Assembly: GCA_050084985.1 (NCBI GenBank) | Contig: JBITNC010000001.1 | Location: 24,552,001-24,616,000 of the forward strand | Reading direction: 5' to 3' | DNA length: 64,000 bases | Origin: Nageia nagi | Taxonomy: Eukaryota; Pinophyta | In this document: piece by piece, positions 11,688 to 22,844 of the stretch | Layout of the letters: each line of letters begins with the position of its first letter | Numbering within the stretch: position 1 is the first letter of the stretch | Notes under the pieces: generated by a model | The model's input: the letters and a program-made list of their open reading frames with translations, nothing else | Databases searched by the model: none | What the model was told of the DNA's origin: nothing | Made by a program: the position numbers and the translations under genes

Positions 11688-12730
11688 TGATCTGAAAATT
11701 TGGATCTCTTAAACATTCAGTAATCTCTATTTCAGTGTGTTTGTCTTGTCGTCAACTTTTCGATGCTTCTTTCGGATCGAGAATCCGAGTCCGTATGAGA
11801 AAGTTATGGCCTTAAGTCTATTTTGGTATTTTTGAAAAAAAAAAAATCAAAAAAATAGGCGAGACCCGCCCGCCACTGTGGAGGCCACGTAAGAGTGGAG
11901 TCAGGCCCACCTCGGAGTCAACCGCCTGCGTGGAGTTTGATCGCTCCTGCATGCCACCTGCCTGCCATAGTGGACCACGTAGGAGGGAGTCAGGCTGATG
12001 AGGCATGTTGACCTGTTGACCGTGCGACCTGCTAAACCATGCGCGAGACCGCCCCACGCATCCACGCCGGTTGAGACCGCCATGCAACCTGCCAAACCAG
12101 CCGCCCTGCCACGCAAGCTGCCAACCTGATCGCCTTTGACTGTTTGACTTCATTCCAAAAAGATGCCACGTGTCACCTCCATAGTGCACCCACCCAGTTT
12201 TGATTTATTAAACATTTTTTGGCATTTTGCTAAGGTTTTTGGTGATTTTTGATTCGTTTAAGGTCAGAGAGCATTTTTTGTTTATTTTGGAACTCATTTT
12301 TAGGATATTTTGGAAACCATTTGAGCCCAAATTTGACAGGAAGATCAAGGAGGATAATGGGTATCTAAAAATGTATTTTTTTCAAATTTCAAAGCTACAA
12401 TTCTCTCCAATTTTAGCTTCAAAAATTGTATTGTTGTGACTTTCAGAGCTGAGAGTGTATTGTGAATGTGAGAGGAGGTTTTGAAGGACCTTGGAGGCCT
12501 TGTAAAGTGATTCCACCCATTGATAGTAGAGAGCTTTTGAGCTGGATGTAGCCCACATTGGGTGAACCAGGATAAATCTTGCTTGTCTCTTCTTTGGTGA
12601 ATGCTTTTCTCTTCTCTGTGTTTACAAGTTTATTCCTGATTTCCCTTCACAAGCACTTAATTATTTTAAGTGTGAATTGATTCATTTGAAAAGGTTAATG
12701 TGAAGTTTTAGTCTTTTGGTTTATGGATCA
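11688..12730 (+). repeat. 5' LTR, 1,043 bp
   Basis: Aligns along its length with 15,761-16,921. Two blocks present in the 3' copy are missing here: 42 bp at 12,265/12,266 and 57 bp at about 12,430/12,431. The second block contains the TATAAAAA motif in the 3' copy, so this LTR probably lacks its core promoter. A GC-rich, CpG-containing stretch at about 11,858-12,135 is better preserved here than in the 3' copy. Confidence 0.92.
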
Positions 12731-12734
12731 AGTT

Positions 12735-12746
12735 TGGTATCAGAGC
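12735..12746 (+). other. Primer binding site, tRNA-iMet type
   Basis: TGGTATCAGAGC begins 4 nt after the 5' LTR. This is the standard primer site complementary to the 3' end of plant initiator tRNA-Met. Confidence 0.93.
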
Positions 12747-12812
12747 AAGTTGAAATCATTGGGATAATCTTTATTTTTGAGATTGTTGTTGGTGTTTGAA
12801 AGGTGTTTTTGC

Positions 12813-15696
12813 ATGTATACCAGGTCACAAAGCAAGAAAGGAGAAGGAAAGATTGTGGAGGAGGATCCAGAAATTGGTTCTAGAGTTTGGCTAAAGAAGC
12901 AAAGAGAGCTTGGAGCCATGGCCAATGAAGGAGGGTCTAATGTGGAGAAGCAAATTACTGATCTTGCCACAATGTTCCAAAAAATGTCTTTACAATTCCA
13001 ACATTTTCAAGAACAACAATACAAGAAAAATGAAGGTGAAACTAGTGAATGTAATAAATTGAAAATGATGTTACATAGTGTTTTTCAAAGTTCTCCTTTG
13101 AAATTGGAAGTTAAATTTGATTTGCCTACTTTTATTGGGGAAGTAAATGCTGAGAAATTAGACCATTGGATTAGACAAATTGAAGTATATTGTAGAATTC
13201 AAAGAATTGTAAGAGATGAGGATAAAATCCAATTAGCAACTCTTAAAATGAGTGGTAATGCACTTGTTTGGTGGGAGAGTTATTTGCAAAGTAAGAATGA
13301 ATCTATTCAAGCTTATAATGCTTCTTGGTCTCATTTTGTACAATTGCTTAGAAATCAATTTTATCCTTTGGGTTATCAGCAAAAGGCAATCATGGATTAG
13401 CAAACTTTTCGCCAAGGCAAAGGGCAAAGTGTGCAAGAGTACACTACGGAATTCCGAAGAAGAGCTATAATGCTAGGTATTCCTCTTGATTCCCAAGATA
13501 CTCTTCTTAAGTATATTGGTGGTTTGCACAATCATTTAAGGCATACAATTTTGATGTTTGATCCAAATGCTTTGGATAAAGTTTGTGTACAAGCTACTCA
13601 CTTAGAAGAAAGGGGAAAATTTGTTAAGGAAGGTAAAAAGAACAATGCTTCCAATTACAATAGCAATAATGATTCTGAAAGGAATAATGGAAAGGGGGAA
13701 AACAAAACTATGTCTACTACACAAAAATATAAAGATGTATGTGCATATTGTCAAAAAGAAAGTCATTTAGAGGCTAAATGTTGGAAATTGCATCCTAAAT
13801 TACGCCCTAAACCTAAAGGTCAAAGAAAGCAAACAAATACTGTTACTTGTGAGATTGAAGATGGTTCAGATGTAGATGAGAAAATGACATGTATGGCTTT
13901 GCATAATACACCTAATGAAGATGAGGAAAAGAAGAAAATTGAACTTTTTCATATCAAGGTGCAAGCTAAGAAGACTAGGATTGATACATTGTTTGGTTCT
14001 GGATCTCAAGCTAATTTGATTGCAGAAAAGTATGTCAAATCACTTGCACTCACTACTCAACCCCATCCAAACCCATATCCATTGGGATGGGTTAATAACA
14101 ATTCAAAGTTGAAAGTAACACAACAATGCAAGTTGCAATTTGGAATTAATAGGGATTACATTGATGAAGTTCTACTTGATGTTGTTCCTTTGGATATTTG
14201 TGGGATTGTGCTTGGTAGTCCTTATCTATGGGAAATAGATGCTTTATTCTATAGAAAGGAAAATAAATATAGACTCATTAAAGATGGAATTGAATACATG
14301 GTTAGTGCTCATCAAAGTAAGAAAAAGGATATTTCTTTGATTACTGCAGGACAAGCAAAGAAACTAATCAATGGACAAATGTTTATACTTGCAATGGTAA
14401 AATCTCAAGATGAAGTGGAAATCATAAAGGCACTTGAAGATTGTGAACCACAATACAAATAAGAAGTTAAAGAGGTAATTTCTGAATTTGAAGATTTATT
14501 TCAAGTACCTAAAGAACTTCCACCTAAAATATATATACAACATGAGATTCAATTACATCATGATGTTGCACTTCCTAATATTGGCTTGTATAGAAATTCT
14601 ATTTTGGAAAATGAAGAAATTAAGAAACAAGTCAAGGAATTGTTAGATCAAAGAGTCATTAGACCTAGCACATCACCATGTGGATCTCCTATTGGTATAA
14701 TTCCAAAGAAAGATGGAACTTGGCAAAGTGTTAAAAAATAGAAGCACTATTGGTAGGTAAAGAGACAATAATACATACAGACCATCAACCCTTGCAATAT
14801 CTTCAATCACAATCTAAGTTACAACAATCTAGGCACTTTCGTTGGATGGGATTTTTGCAACAATTTCATTTGGTGATTAAGTATAAGAAGGGTACTCAAA
14901 ATAAAATTGTTGATATGTTGTCTAGGCCTCCAATAGTTGCTAGTGCTATGATTCTGCAAAATAGTTCTTTGATGCATGACGGGTATAAAGAACAATATGT
15001 GGTTGATCCTGATTTCCAAAATGTCTATCATAGATTGAGTCTTGGTAATGAGGTTGGAAATCATGATTTTCATTTGCACAATGGATTACTTCTTCATTTG
15101 GGAAAACTTTTTATTCCTAATGGTGAGAGGAATGATTTGATTAGGGAAGCTCATACTTCTCGTATTTCAAGACACTTTGGTGTTGGAAAAACTCTTGCTA
15201 ATCTACAAAGGTATTGTTATTAACCTAAAATGCAAGAAAAGGTATCAGGTATAAAGAGAGGCATGATTGTCATCAGGTGGATCATAAATTTTAGGTTAGG
15301 GATCAAGTATGGCTTCATCTCAACAAGGAGAGACAACATGGTGAGGGAAGGAAGTTGAAACCCATAAGGTATGGTCCATTTACCATCATTGATCAAGTTG
15401 AGGACAATGCATTTCGGTTAGACTTACCACCTTATATGCAAATGTATTCTGTTATTAATGTTGAGAACTTGAAGTTGTATGAACCAACCTTAGTTGCAGA
15501 AGATATAGGTGTTATGTTACTGTCAGTTGAGGATTTAACCCTTGAGCACATGAATGTGTTGGTTGAGGATGCAGTATTGGAAAAGAAGCAAAGATCATTT
15601 TGTAGTGGCATACATGAGGTGTGGCATATTGGAGTGAAGGGCCAACATCCACACAAGGCCAAGTGGTATGCAGTTGATCGGGTGAGGGAGCTATAG
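12813..15696 (+). pseudogene. Gypsy gag-pol relic with deleted RT and integrase
   Basis: Start chosen at ATG 12,813, giving the N-terminus MYTRSQSKK typical of plant Gypsy gag; no ATG lies further upstream in that frame. Gag runs to about 13,830, with a capsid-like helical region (LDHWIRQIEVYC, ALVWWESYL), one premature TAG at 13,398 and a CCHC knuckle (CAYCQKESHLEAKC, about 13,740). The protease follows with LFGSGSQANLI near 13,989-14,020; the catalytic Asp is Gly (GGT at 13,995). A stop at 14,461 is followed in frame by the RT fingers up to IIPKKDGTWQ (about 14,725). There the sequence jumps, with a frame change, to the end of RNase H (HTDHQPLQYL) and the integrase zinc region (to 15,223). 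The catalytic core is missing; DQVWLHL, GPFTIIDQV and a chromodomain-like tail end at 15,696. Confidence 0.9.
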
Positions 15697-15751
15697 CCTC
15701 TCCTCATTCCATCATCCTAAATGCTTTTGGGGACAAAAGCTCTCTCTCAGT

Positions 15752-15760
15752 GGGGAGGAA
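15752..15760 (+). other. Polypurine tract (ggggaggaa)
   Basis: Purine run directly before the 3' LTR, preceded by tctctctcagt; this arrangement is common in plant Gypsy elements. Confidence 0.9.
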
Positions 15761-16921
15761 TGATCCAAAAATTTGGATCTCTTCAACATTTAGTAATCTC
15801 TATTTCAGTGTGTTCAGTGTGTTCATCTTGTCTTCATCTTTTCGATGCTTCTTTCAGATCGAGAATCCGAGTCCGTATGAGAAAGTTATGGCCTTAAGTC
15901 TATTTTGGTATTTTTGAAAAAAAAAATCAAAAAATCAAAAAAATAGGTGGGACCTGCCCGCCATCGTGGAGACCACATAGGAGTGGAGTCAAGGCCATCT
16001 CAGAGTCAACCACCTGCATGGAGTTTGACTGCTCCCGCTTGCCACCTACCTGCCACAGTGGACCATATAGGAGGGAGTCAGGCTGATGAGGCACGTTGAC
16101 CTATTGACCATGCAACCTGCTAAACCATGTGTGAGACCATCCTGTGCGTCCACACCAGCTAAGACCACCATGTAACCTACCAAACTAGTCGCCCTACCAT
16201 GCAAGCTGCCAACCTGACTGTCGTTGACTGTTTGACTTCATTCCAAAAGGTGCCATGTGTTGCCTCCACAGTGCACCTGCCCAGTTTTGATTTATTTAAC
16301 ATTTTTTGGCATTTTGCTAAGGTTTTTGGCAATTTTTGATTCGTTTAAGGTCCTATTATTGGGCTGAGTTTATCCAGGAAGCCTATAACAGTCTAGAGAG
16401 CATTTTTTTATTTGTTTTGGAACTCATTTTTAGGAGATTTTGGAAACCATTTGAGCCCAAATTTGACAGGAAGATTAAGGAGGATAATGGGTATCTAAAA
16501 ATGTATTTTTTTTTTCTAAATTTTAGAGCTATAATTCTCTCCAATTTTAGCTACAAAAATTGTATAAAAAGGGAGCAAATTGTATAGGAAAAAAAAGAGG
16601 ATTTCGGGAAGTGTTTCAATTTTGTTGTGATTTTCAGAGCTGAGAGTGTATTGTGAATGTGAGAGGAGGTTTTGAAGGACCTTGGAGGCCTTGTAAAGTG
16701 ATTCCACCCATTGATAGTAGAGAGCTTTTGAGCTGGATGTAGCCCACATTGGGTGAACTAGGATAAATCTTGCTTATCTCTTCTTTGGTGAATGCTTTTC
16801 TCTTCTCTATGTTTACAAGTTTATTCCTGATTTCCCTTAACAAGCACTTAATTATTTTAAGTGTGAATTGATTCATTTGAAAAGGTTAATGTGAAGTTTT
16901 AATCTTTTGGTTTATGGATCA
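15761..16921 (+). repeat. 3' LTR, 1,161 bp
   Basis: Partner of 11,688-12,730. It holds two blocks absent from the 5' LTR (16,353-16,394 and 16,565-16,621) and a short duplication of gtgttca near 15,810-15,822. Many CpG sites of the 5' copy appear here as TpG or CpA (for example cccgcc versus ctgccc near 15,950). Confidence 0.92.
16563..16570 (+). promoter_or_regulatory. TATA box in the 3' LTR
   Basis: TATAAAAA about 350 bp before the LTR end, within the 57-bp block that the 5' LTR has lost. In an intact copy it would place the transcript start around 16,595. In its present position it could only drive transcription rightward out of the element. Confidence 0.5.
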
Positions 16922-16926
16922 ATAAT
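16922..16926. repeat. Target-site duplication ATAAT (right)
   Basis: Identical to 11,683-11,687. Confidence 0.9.
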
Positions 16927-17590
16927 ATAAACTAAAGATCATGTTATGATAGTATAACAATAAGATGTTTTCTTGTCTCATTATAAATTATTCATGGTTG
17001 TAGCATATCAATTTATATATGCAAAATTAGGGCAAAAATGCATAATAAAAATGGTGTAGAATGGTTGTAACATCATTTGATGAATTAATATAAATTTTTG
17101 TAGGGATGACAACTTTAGTTTACAAGTGGTTTTTCAACCCCTTTCAAGGGGTTTTCCCACTCATATATATGTCAAATGTGAATGTCTTGATGGTATTATT
17201 TTATGATTGTTAAGAATAAGTATGTGATTAACGCAATATAATTATTTAAGAAAGAAGAATAAGAATATTGATATATAATCAACTGGTAATACTATGAGTA
17301 TGATTGTTTGATTTAAATGAATTATTTAATGGTGAATTTGTAATCATTGAAGTATCATATGAGCAATATATTACTATTTAAATATTGTATTGTTATAGCA
17401 TTTAATTAGCTCTATGAGGACATCATGCTAAACAAATAGAGGATGATCATAAACTAAGTGGCAACCATTTTTCAAAAACTAATAAGTATGTATTATTAAT
17501 GATAAATAAAAGGGATTAATGATAGTATGTATACTAATAAACACTTAAATTATGAGTAATGGCTACTTATAAGATACTATGATAAGGAGA
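16927..17590. other. AT-rich spacer
   Basis: No gene, repeat unit or terminal structure recognised. Confidence 0.4.
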
Positions 17591-17593
17591 ATT

Positions 17594-17862
17594 TTAAAAC
17601 TCTTAAGTGGAAAAAGAGAGGCCTTAGGTTCAAAACTCCTCTCTTACCACATGCATGTGGATATGTTAAGTACATTTGATGGTGGTTAGGCTAGTTGGTA
17701 TGGATCGAGTTGGGTATCAATAAGAATTTGAAAACTCTTAAGTGGAAAAAGAGAGGCTTCAAGTTCAAAAATCCCCCCTCCATGCATGTGGATATGTCAA
17801 GTCCAATTTATGGTAGTTAGAACTGATGGTATGGATCTAGTTGGGTGTGAATATTGGGTGAA
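17594..17862 (+). repeat. Tandem pair of about 132-bp units, possibly SINE-like
   Basis: The phrase 'aactcttaagtggaaaaaga' opens both units (about 17,600 and 17,730). Each continues with a ggttcaaaactcc- or agttcaaaaatcc-type stretch, catgcatgtggatatgt, and a ggttaggctagttggtatgg-type stretch. The ggttcaaaactcc piece resembles an RNA polymerase III B box (GGTTCGANTCC) and tagttggt could be part of an A box, although the order within one unit is not clearly A then B. A tRNA-derived SINE is possible; a simple local duplication is the safer reading. Confidence 0.5.
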
Positions 17863-18462
17863 TTTGATGGAAGAGAACCCCAAAACATGGAATATAATTC
17901 CATGGTTAATTTCTCATAAGGGGAAATTTACCAATAGAAAAAAAAAGTATTGTGGTGGATAATCACTATTAAGTGGGCTATTAGTAGAAATATAAAACTT
18001 TACATGTAGGGGAAAAAGATGATAAAATACAAAAGCAATCTCAAATAGTAGTGACTCTTACAAAAACCATCAATAGGTAAAAGCCTTATTACTAATCACA
18101 TACTAAACATAAACATTTAGGAACAAATAATACTAAGGTTGACTAGACTAATAGTGCTATGAGCAAGTGATGAGCTCATAGGCCTGCAAAGATAAAAGAA
18201 ATATGATTTATAGTAAGAAGCATATACCATATCCACTATGGCTCGACCAAATGCCCAAAAAAAAATAGACCAAGCTAGGATATAGGTAAGTACCATCGAG
18301 AGAGACAATGTTCCAAAACAACTAGCCCCAAATAGGCCAAAAATACAATAGAGGATAGTGATAATGATAAAAGACAAGCAATGTCATCACAAAAAGGGAA
18401 TGAAATAACATGCATTCAAAACCTATTGTAGGAGATACATTGCATCCTTTCCAATTTATTTA

Positions 18463-19120
18463 AGGGAAAATTACTAAAATATCACTATAATTTATTGTAA
18501 TTATAAAAATACCCCTACTTTTTCAATAATTATAAAAATTCCCTTGTCATCTATTTAAAAATATCAAAATAATAATTCCAAGTACCCTAAATCAATATTG
18601 AAGATTGAGTATCTATTTATAGGTAAAGGATATGAAAATAATTATGCATTGTTACTTCAAAATGCTTGGCTATATAGGATTACCATTTGGACTCCTCACA
18701 TGTTTCGTAAGATATTGACTGCTTAAAAAATAAGTATACATGGTGAGTTTTTAGCACAAGGGAAGAGTTGAGTTAAAAACATGAGACGAGTGCTAGATTA
18801 TTTGTCATGTAGGATAGGGAATCCCATCGATGAATACTAGAGATACGACCCTATCTAGGAGAGAAATAGAAAGAGGCTTGCAAACTGCAACATTGGGTTT
18901 GAAAGAGATTCCATTAAAGTAAATAATAATAAATTATATTTTATCATTGATCGACTCGAATGATATGATATTATGTACCCTCACTAGAGATGAGTTGTGA
19001 CTTGGAATTATTATTTTAATATTTTTTAAAAAGTGATAGGGGAATTTTAGCAATTATTAAAAAAGTAAGGGTAATTTCATAATTATAGTAAATTATAGGG
19101 GTATTTTGGTAATTTTTCCT
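18463..19120. mobile_element. MITE with long terminal inverted repeats (658 bp)
   Basis: The first ~88 bp (18,463-18,550, agggaaaattactaaaatat...) are matched, inverted, by 19,033-19,120 (reverse strand aggaaaaattaccaaaatac...). Both ends are flanked by TTA (18,460-18,462 and 19,121-19,123), the duplication expected for PIF/Harbinger-type elements, although TTA is weak evidence in AT-rich DNA. The interior of about 480 bp shows no transposase, so the copy is non-autonomous. The inverted repeats differ at several positions. Confidence 0.8.
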
Positions 19121-19123
19121 TTA

Positions 19124-20085
19124 ATTAATAAATCATAAGAAATGCATTCATCTTAATGTAATGAAATTATGAGTAAATGGACCAAACCCTTCTTCCCTAA
19201 AGTTGTACTTATTAGCTTCTAATTGAGTGAATACAAGGCACACCTATAGTATCACATTGAAGAAAAAACCACCATCTCCCTTCAATATGTTATTGCAAAC
19301 CTCTCCCTTTCCCTAATAGAAGAGCTCCAACAAGAACCATAGGAATATAAGCATCGATAAGCAAACAATCCCATAAATCAACAAGAGGGATCAAGAAAGC
19401 CCATAAATGAGCATAGAAAGTAGTCAACTCAAGGGAAAGTGAATGTTAGTTTACTACTTATTGAAAGTGAATCTTTAAGAAAACATATATATTATATGTT
19501 CATAAACTAAAAAGGTTAAATCATATGAGATTACCTATAGTCATCCAATAAACTTTTCTAATCCATCAATGCCTTAAAGGAGGTTAGTTAAAAGACTCTA
19601 ATAAATGCCTTAATTTTTGGGGTATATATAATAACATAACCTATTCATATAATGATAATTAAAATTGTAAATTGTAAATAAATTAATTCATAAATATTGG
19701 AGTTATGATAATATAAAAATTAAAAAAAAATTAGCTTATTATAAAAACATCATTAATCCAAAACTTGAGTATCCATCTTATCTGCATTAGCTTATTAGAC
19801 TTAAAAAGAAACTTATGACTAAAAAATTAATAACTGATACAAATAAATTACATAGTGAAACTGATAGATGGACAATACATAAAACACCTTATAATAGAAA
19901 AAAATGTAAGCATTATGACCTAAATGCTATAAAAAATGAGATTCATTTTCTCATTTTTATCCAATTTAGAAACATATTAGACAAACCTATAAATATATTT
20001 GTAATTTTAGTTTAATCCATGAATTCCTAAACCAAAATAAGGTTGATATAAATATATATTAGACAAACTTATTTTTCAAGCCATA
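19124..20085. other. AT-rich spacer
   Basis: No recognised gene. The plus-strand frame at 19,815-20,015 is AT-biased and has no recognisable features. Confidence 0.35.
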
Positions 20086-20089
20086 AAAG

Positions 20090-21790
20090 GATTTCCACTC
20101 TACAAATATTCTTTTTACAACACTTAAGTTCAAATTTCATTTATGATTTTTTTTTTTTGATAAGGGTAAAAATTTAAAGTTGATTTTCAAAAGAATAGGG
20201 TCCCAAAACTTGGATTTACAAAAGATTTCAAAGTTTAAACAATAGTAATATATGCTTCCTAGAATCAACAACTGAGTATCACCATAGTTGACATAATAAA
20301 AACTATGGGAAACTATCCTTACTATCCAACTCTTGTTCACACCATCCTCTTACTAGTTGCACCAATGAGCACTAGTCCATTTCAAAGTTGGAGTACTTCT
20401 TATTGAAACACTCCCAAAGAAGCTCAATATTTTCCTATGAAGGACTATATAAATTCTACATCAAAATATCCATAGGTACCTTTTTCTGTGTAGAAGCTAA
20501 GGTGACCATCCCTCTCCTTCCCTCAAATCTCTACATGTTATACCAAGGGAATTGGGATGCCTTCAGAGCTCATTTTATCATCTTCACATCTCTCTAATTC
20601 TTTTCCCTACAAATTCTTCCCCATTCCTCAAAGTGTTTATGCTTCCCATACCACTTCTTGAATTTCATCCTTAGAATCAAGGTTTGTGTCTTTCTATACC
20701 ACCTAAGTCTTTAGGATGATTATCTTTCATAGGAATTTGTTCCTCCTAAGTATGGGAGTTTTGGGAGTTCTCCCTTATCTCACCAATAATAAGGTTCTTG
20801 TTCTAATCTGGTATAGTACTCATAGTAAGTTCTATTAGGTTTTCATCCATCAGTACCCAAGGAGTGGTCATGGAGGTACAATCCTTAGTTTGGTAGTTGC
20901 TTCTATCATCTCAACCTCCTCCTCACTATCTGAATCTATACATAATTTCCTCCCTTTTTTAGAGGAAGCCATCTCCCCATTCAAGTTTAACAATGTATCC
21001 TCTAGTTCTGAGGACACAATTACTATCATAAGAGAAGCTAATGGACTATCCCATGGTGTGATTCATGGTAGAGTATAACTTGAAGATCCAGTCTCCATAG
21101 AGGCTAGTGAGCTAGCCTGAGGAGGGCTTGGCAGCTGTTGGAGCAACAATCTTACCCTCCAAGCCCCCATTCACTCAAATTACATCAAAATCTTAATCAA
21201 ACCCTAATGAATTGTGATTGCACCTCTATTCCTCCTAATATAGATGTCAAGTGAGTGGAAGAGAAAATAGGGCAAGTTTACCCTATACATACCTTTGAAG
21301 TGACATAGCAGAATGAAGTGGTAACCATAAAACTTTGAATATCACCCTTCCATTATAAAAAGCTTCATAACTACCTTATCCACCTCATCCAAAGGATATG
21401 GAATTGACTCTATCACATACACCAACCTCTTTTTCTTAGGCAAAGGAACCCTTTTCTCAAAGAATGCCTACACTTTTGCTACTAGCATCCTCATTTATCT
21501 ATAGTGCTTCCTCCCTAAATTAGGCATGCCCATAGCCACCTCAATGAGCTCAACATTGATTGAGAAATTTCATTCATTTACAACCAACCTAACTTCATCC
21601 TATGTTTTTGACACTTGTTTAGACCAATTTTGGTTGTGACCTTCCAAGGCATCAATAAATCTCTCAATGCCACCATTGTAGAGGATCCACCATACCACCA
21701 GGTATTATTTGAACTCCTCCTTGGAGGCTAGTCCTAGTCTCTTTTATCTTATCATCCTCCCTGCATGCAATGTGCATGATGGGTTCCTAT
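20090..21790 (-). pseudogene. Family X protein remnant, copy 2 (unnamed family)
   Basis: Minus-strand coding region readable over about 500 codons with scattered stops. From the right: LGLASKEEFK, then VVWWILYNGGIERFIDALEG (about 21,720-21,640), VSKT*DEVRLVVNE, INVELIEVAMGMPNLGRKHY (about 21,570-21,510), FFEKR, PYPLDEVDKVVMKLFIMEG (about 21,400-21,350). Then comes a Ser/Glu-rich region with KKGRKLCIDSDSEEEVEM (about 20,975-20,920) and a weakly conserved tail. The block order matches the plus-strand copy at 4.9-5.9 kb. I do not recognise a named domain. The lysine patch followed by an acidic serine stretch resembles a nuclear-localisation/CK2-like region, but this is only an impression. Confidence 0.5.
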
Positions 21791-22074
21791 GGGTGTTACT
21801 TACTAAATTGCATCTCATGATTTTCCACCCCAATTTGCTAGTCTAGTACCTCAATTTATTTCTATCATCAATGGTTAACAATGTCTCAATCCATAATATT
21901 ACTATAGAGACCATACACATTCCACTTCTACATGTATTCCTCCTATCTTGTCATCTTTCACTCGTGTGTCCCACGCGATACATTACTCTCCCCTCCTCCT
22001 CTCGATCATTTATGATTTATATTGATACCTATGTATTTGTAAAATTTAAGAGTTGATTATGAAAGAGGATTGTA

Positions 22075-22844
22075 GAGTGGGAAATCTTTTTATATTTGAT
22101 GATCATAATTTTGGTTTTATCTACATTAACTATTAATCTAGGTAATTTTTTTAAAGGATATTTAAATATTTAACAATATCATCATGATGTCTAGCTAGCA
22201 AGATAATATCATCTGAATAAAGGAGAAGAATAATAATGAGGTTACAAAGTTGGTGCCTATGCATGCTTCTTCAAAAAATATTTCTAGTTGGTCTATGTAA
22301 ATGTCAGATAGAGTAGGGGAAAATGGGAAACCTTGGAAAATTTTTATGTTGCAATTAATTTCCTCAAACCATCCTTCATTAGTTTTAAGTTTAGCAATAA
22401 CTTGTTTATAAATTCTATATAGAAATTAATCTTAGTTTAGGAGGTAAATCTAAATTATCCATACACTATAACTATTTATCCCTAGAGATAATGTCAAATG
22501 CTTTTTAAAAATGTACAAAGCAAGAAAATAAATCTTCTTTTATGATTTCAATAATTTTTAGCAATAACTTAGAAAGTGAAGATGTGATCAATTGTTGAAA
22601 GTTTGCTTCTAAAATTGGCTTATCCTTTAGCTCTTAAATTATTATCATCAAACCAACCACTAATTTGTTTTTCTATAATACTACCATAGACTATAGAAAG
22701 TAAAGGAATTATCATAATAGTTTTATAATTTGATGGGTTTCATTTATCTCCAATTTTGTAAATAGGAATGATTGAGGTAACAATCCATTACTTAAGAAAT
22801 CCTTCTTTAATATAAGTATTGAAAATGATTTGAATACAAAGTGT
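22075..22844 (-). pseudogene. LINE reverse transcriptase fragment, copy 2
   Basis: Minus-strand ORF2 remnant of a non-LTR retrotransposon. Reading leftward: EGFLK*WIVTSIIPIYKIGD (about 22,800-22,745), NPSNYKTIMIIPLLS, IEKQISGWFDDNNLRAKG (about 22,680-22,630), FRSKLSTIDHIF, and frame-shifted blocks ending in LLLYSDDIILLA, whose catalytic YSDD (22,208-22,219) keeps both Asp. VDKTKIMIIK closes the RT near 22,100. It belongs to the same general family as the LINE at 7.5-8.4 kb (shared GD-x-x-NPSNY and STIDHI-type blocks). Stops and frameshifts make it inactive. It is cut at 22,844, exactly where the LTR of element A begins, so A appears to have inserted into it. Confidence 0.75.

Larger units (their letters stand above)
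11688..16921 (+). mobile_element. Ty3/Gypsy chromovirus-like element, internally deleted
   Basis: Structurally complete LTR retrotransposon of 5,234 bp: two LTRs beginning TGATC and ending GATCA, a perfect 5-bp target duplication, a primer site of the initiator-tRNA-Met type, a gag-pol relic and a polypurine tract. The coding part has lost most of RT (motifs after PKKDGTWQ) and the integrase catalytic core, so it cannot move by itself. The C-terminal coding end resembles a decayed chromodomain, which with this primer site suggests the chromovirus branch. Since it has intact ends but no enzymes, it might have been mobilised by a full-length relative, or the deletions may have come later. Confidence 0.92.

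Noticed and set aside
11858-12135. CpG-island promoter of a host gene
   Set aside because: It lies inside an LTR and has a decayed partner at 15.95-16.23 kb.
12735-12746. Part of a tRNA gene
   Set aside because: Only the 12-nt primer-site complement is present, with no cloverleaf; it is the element's primer site.
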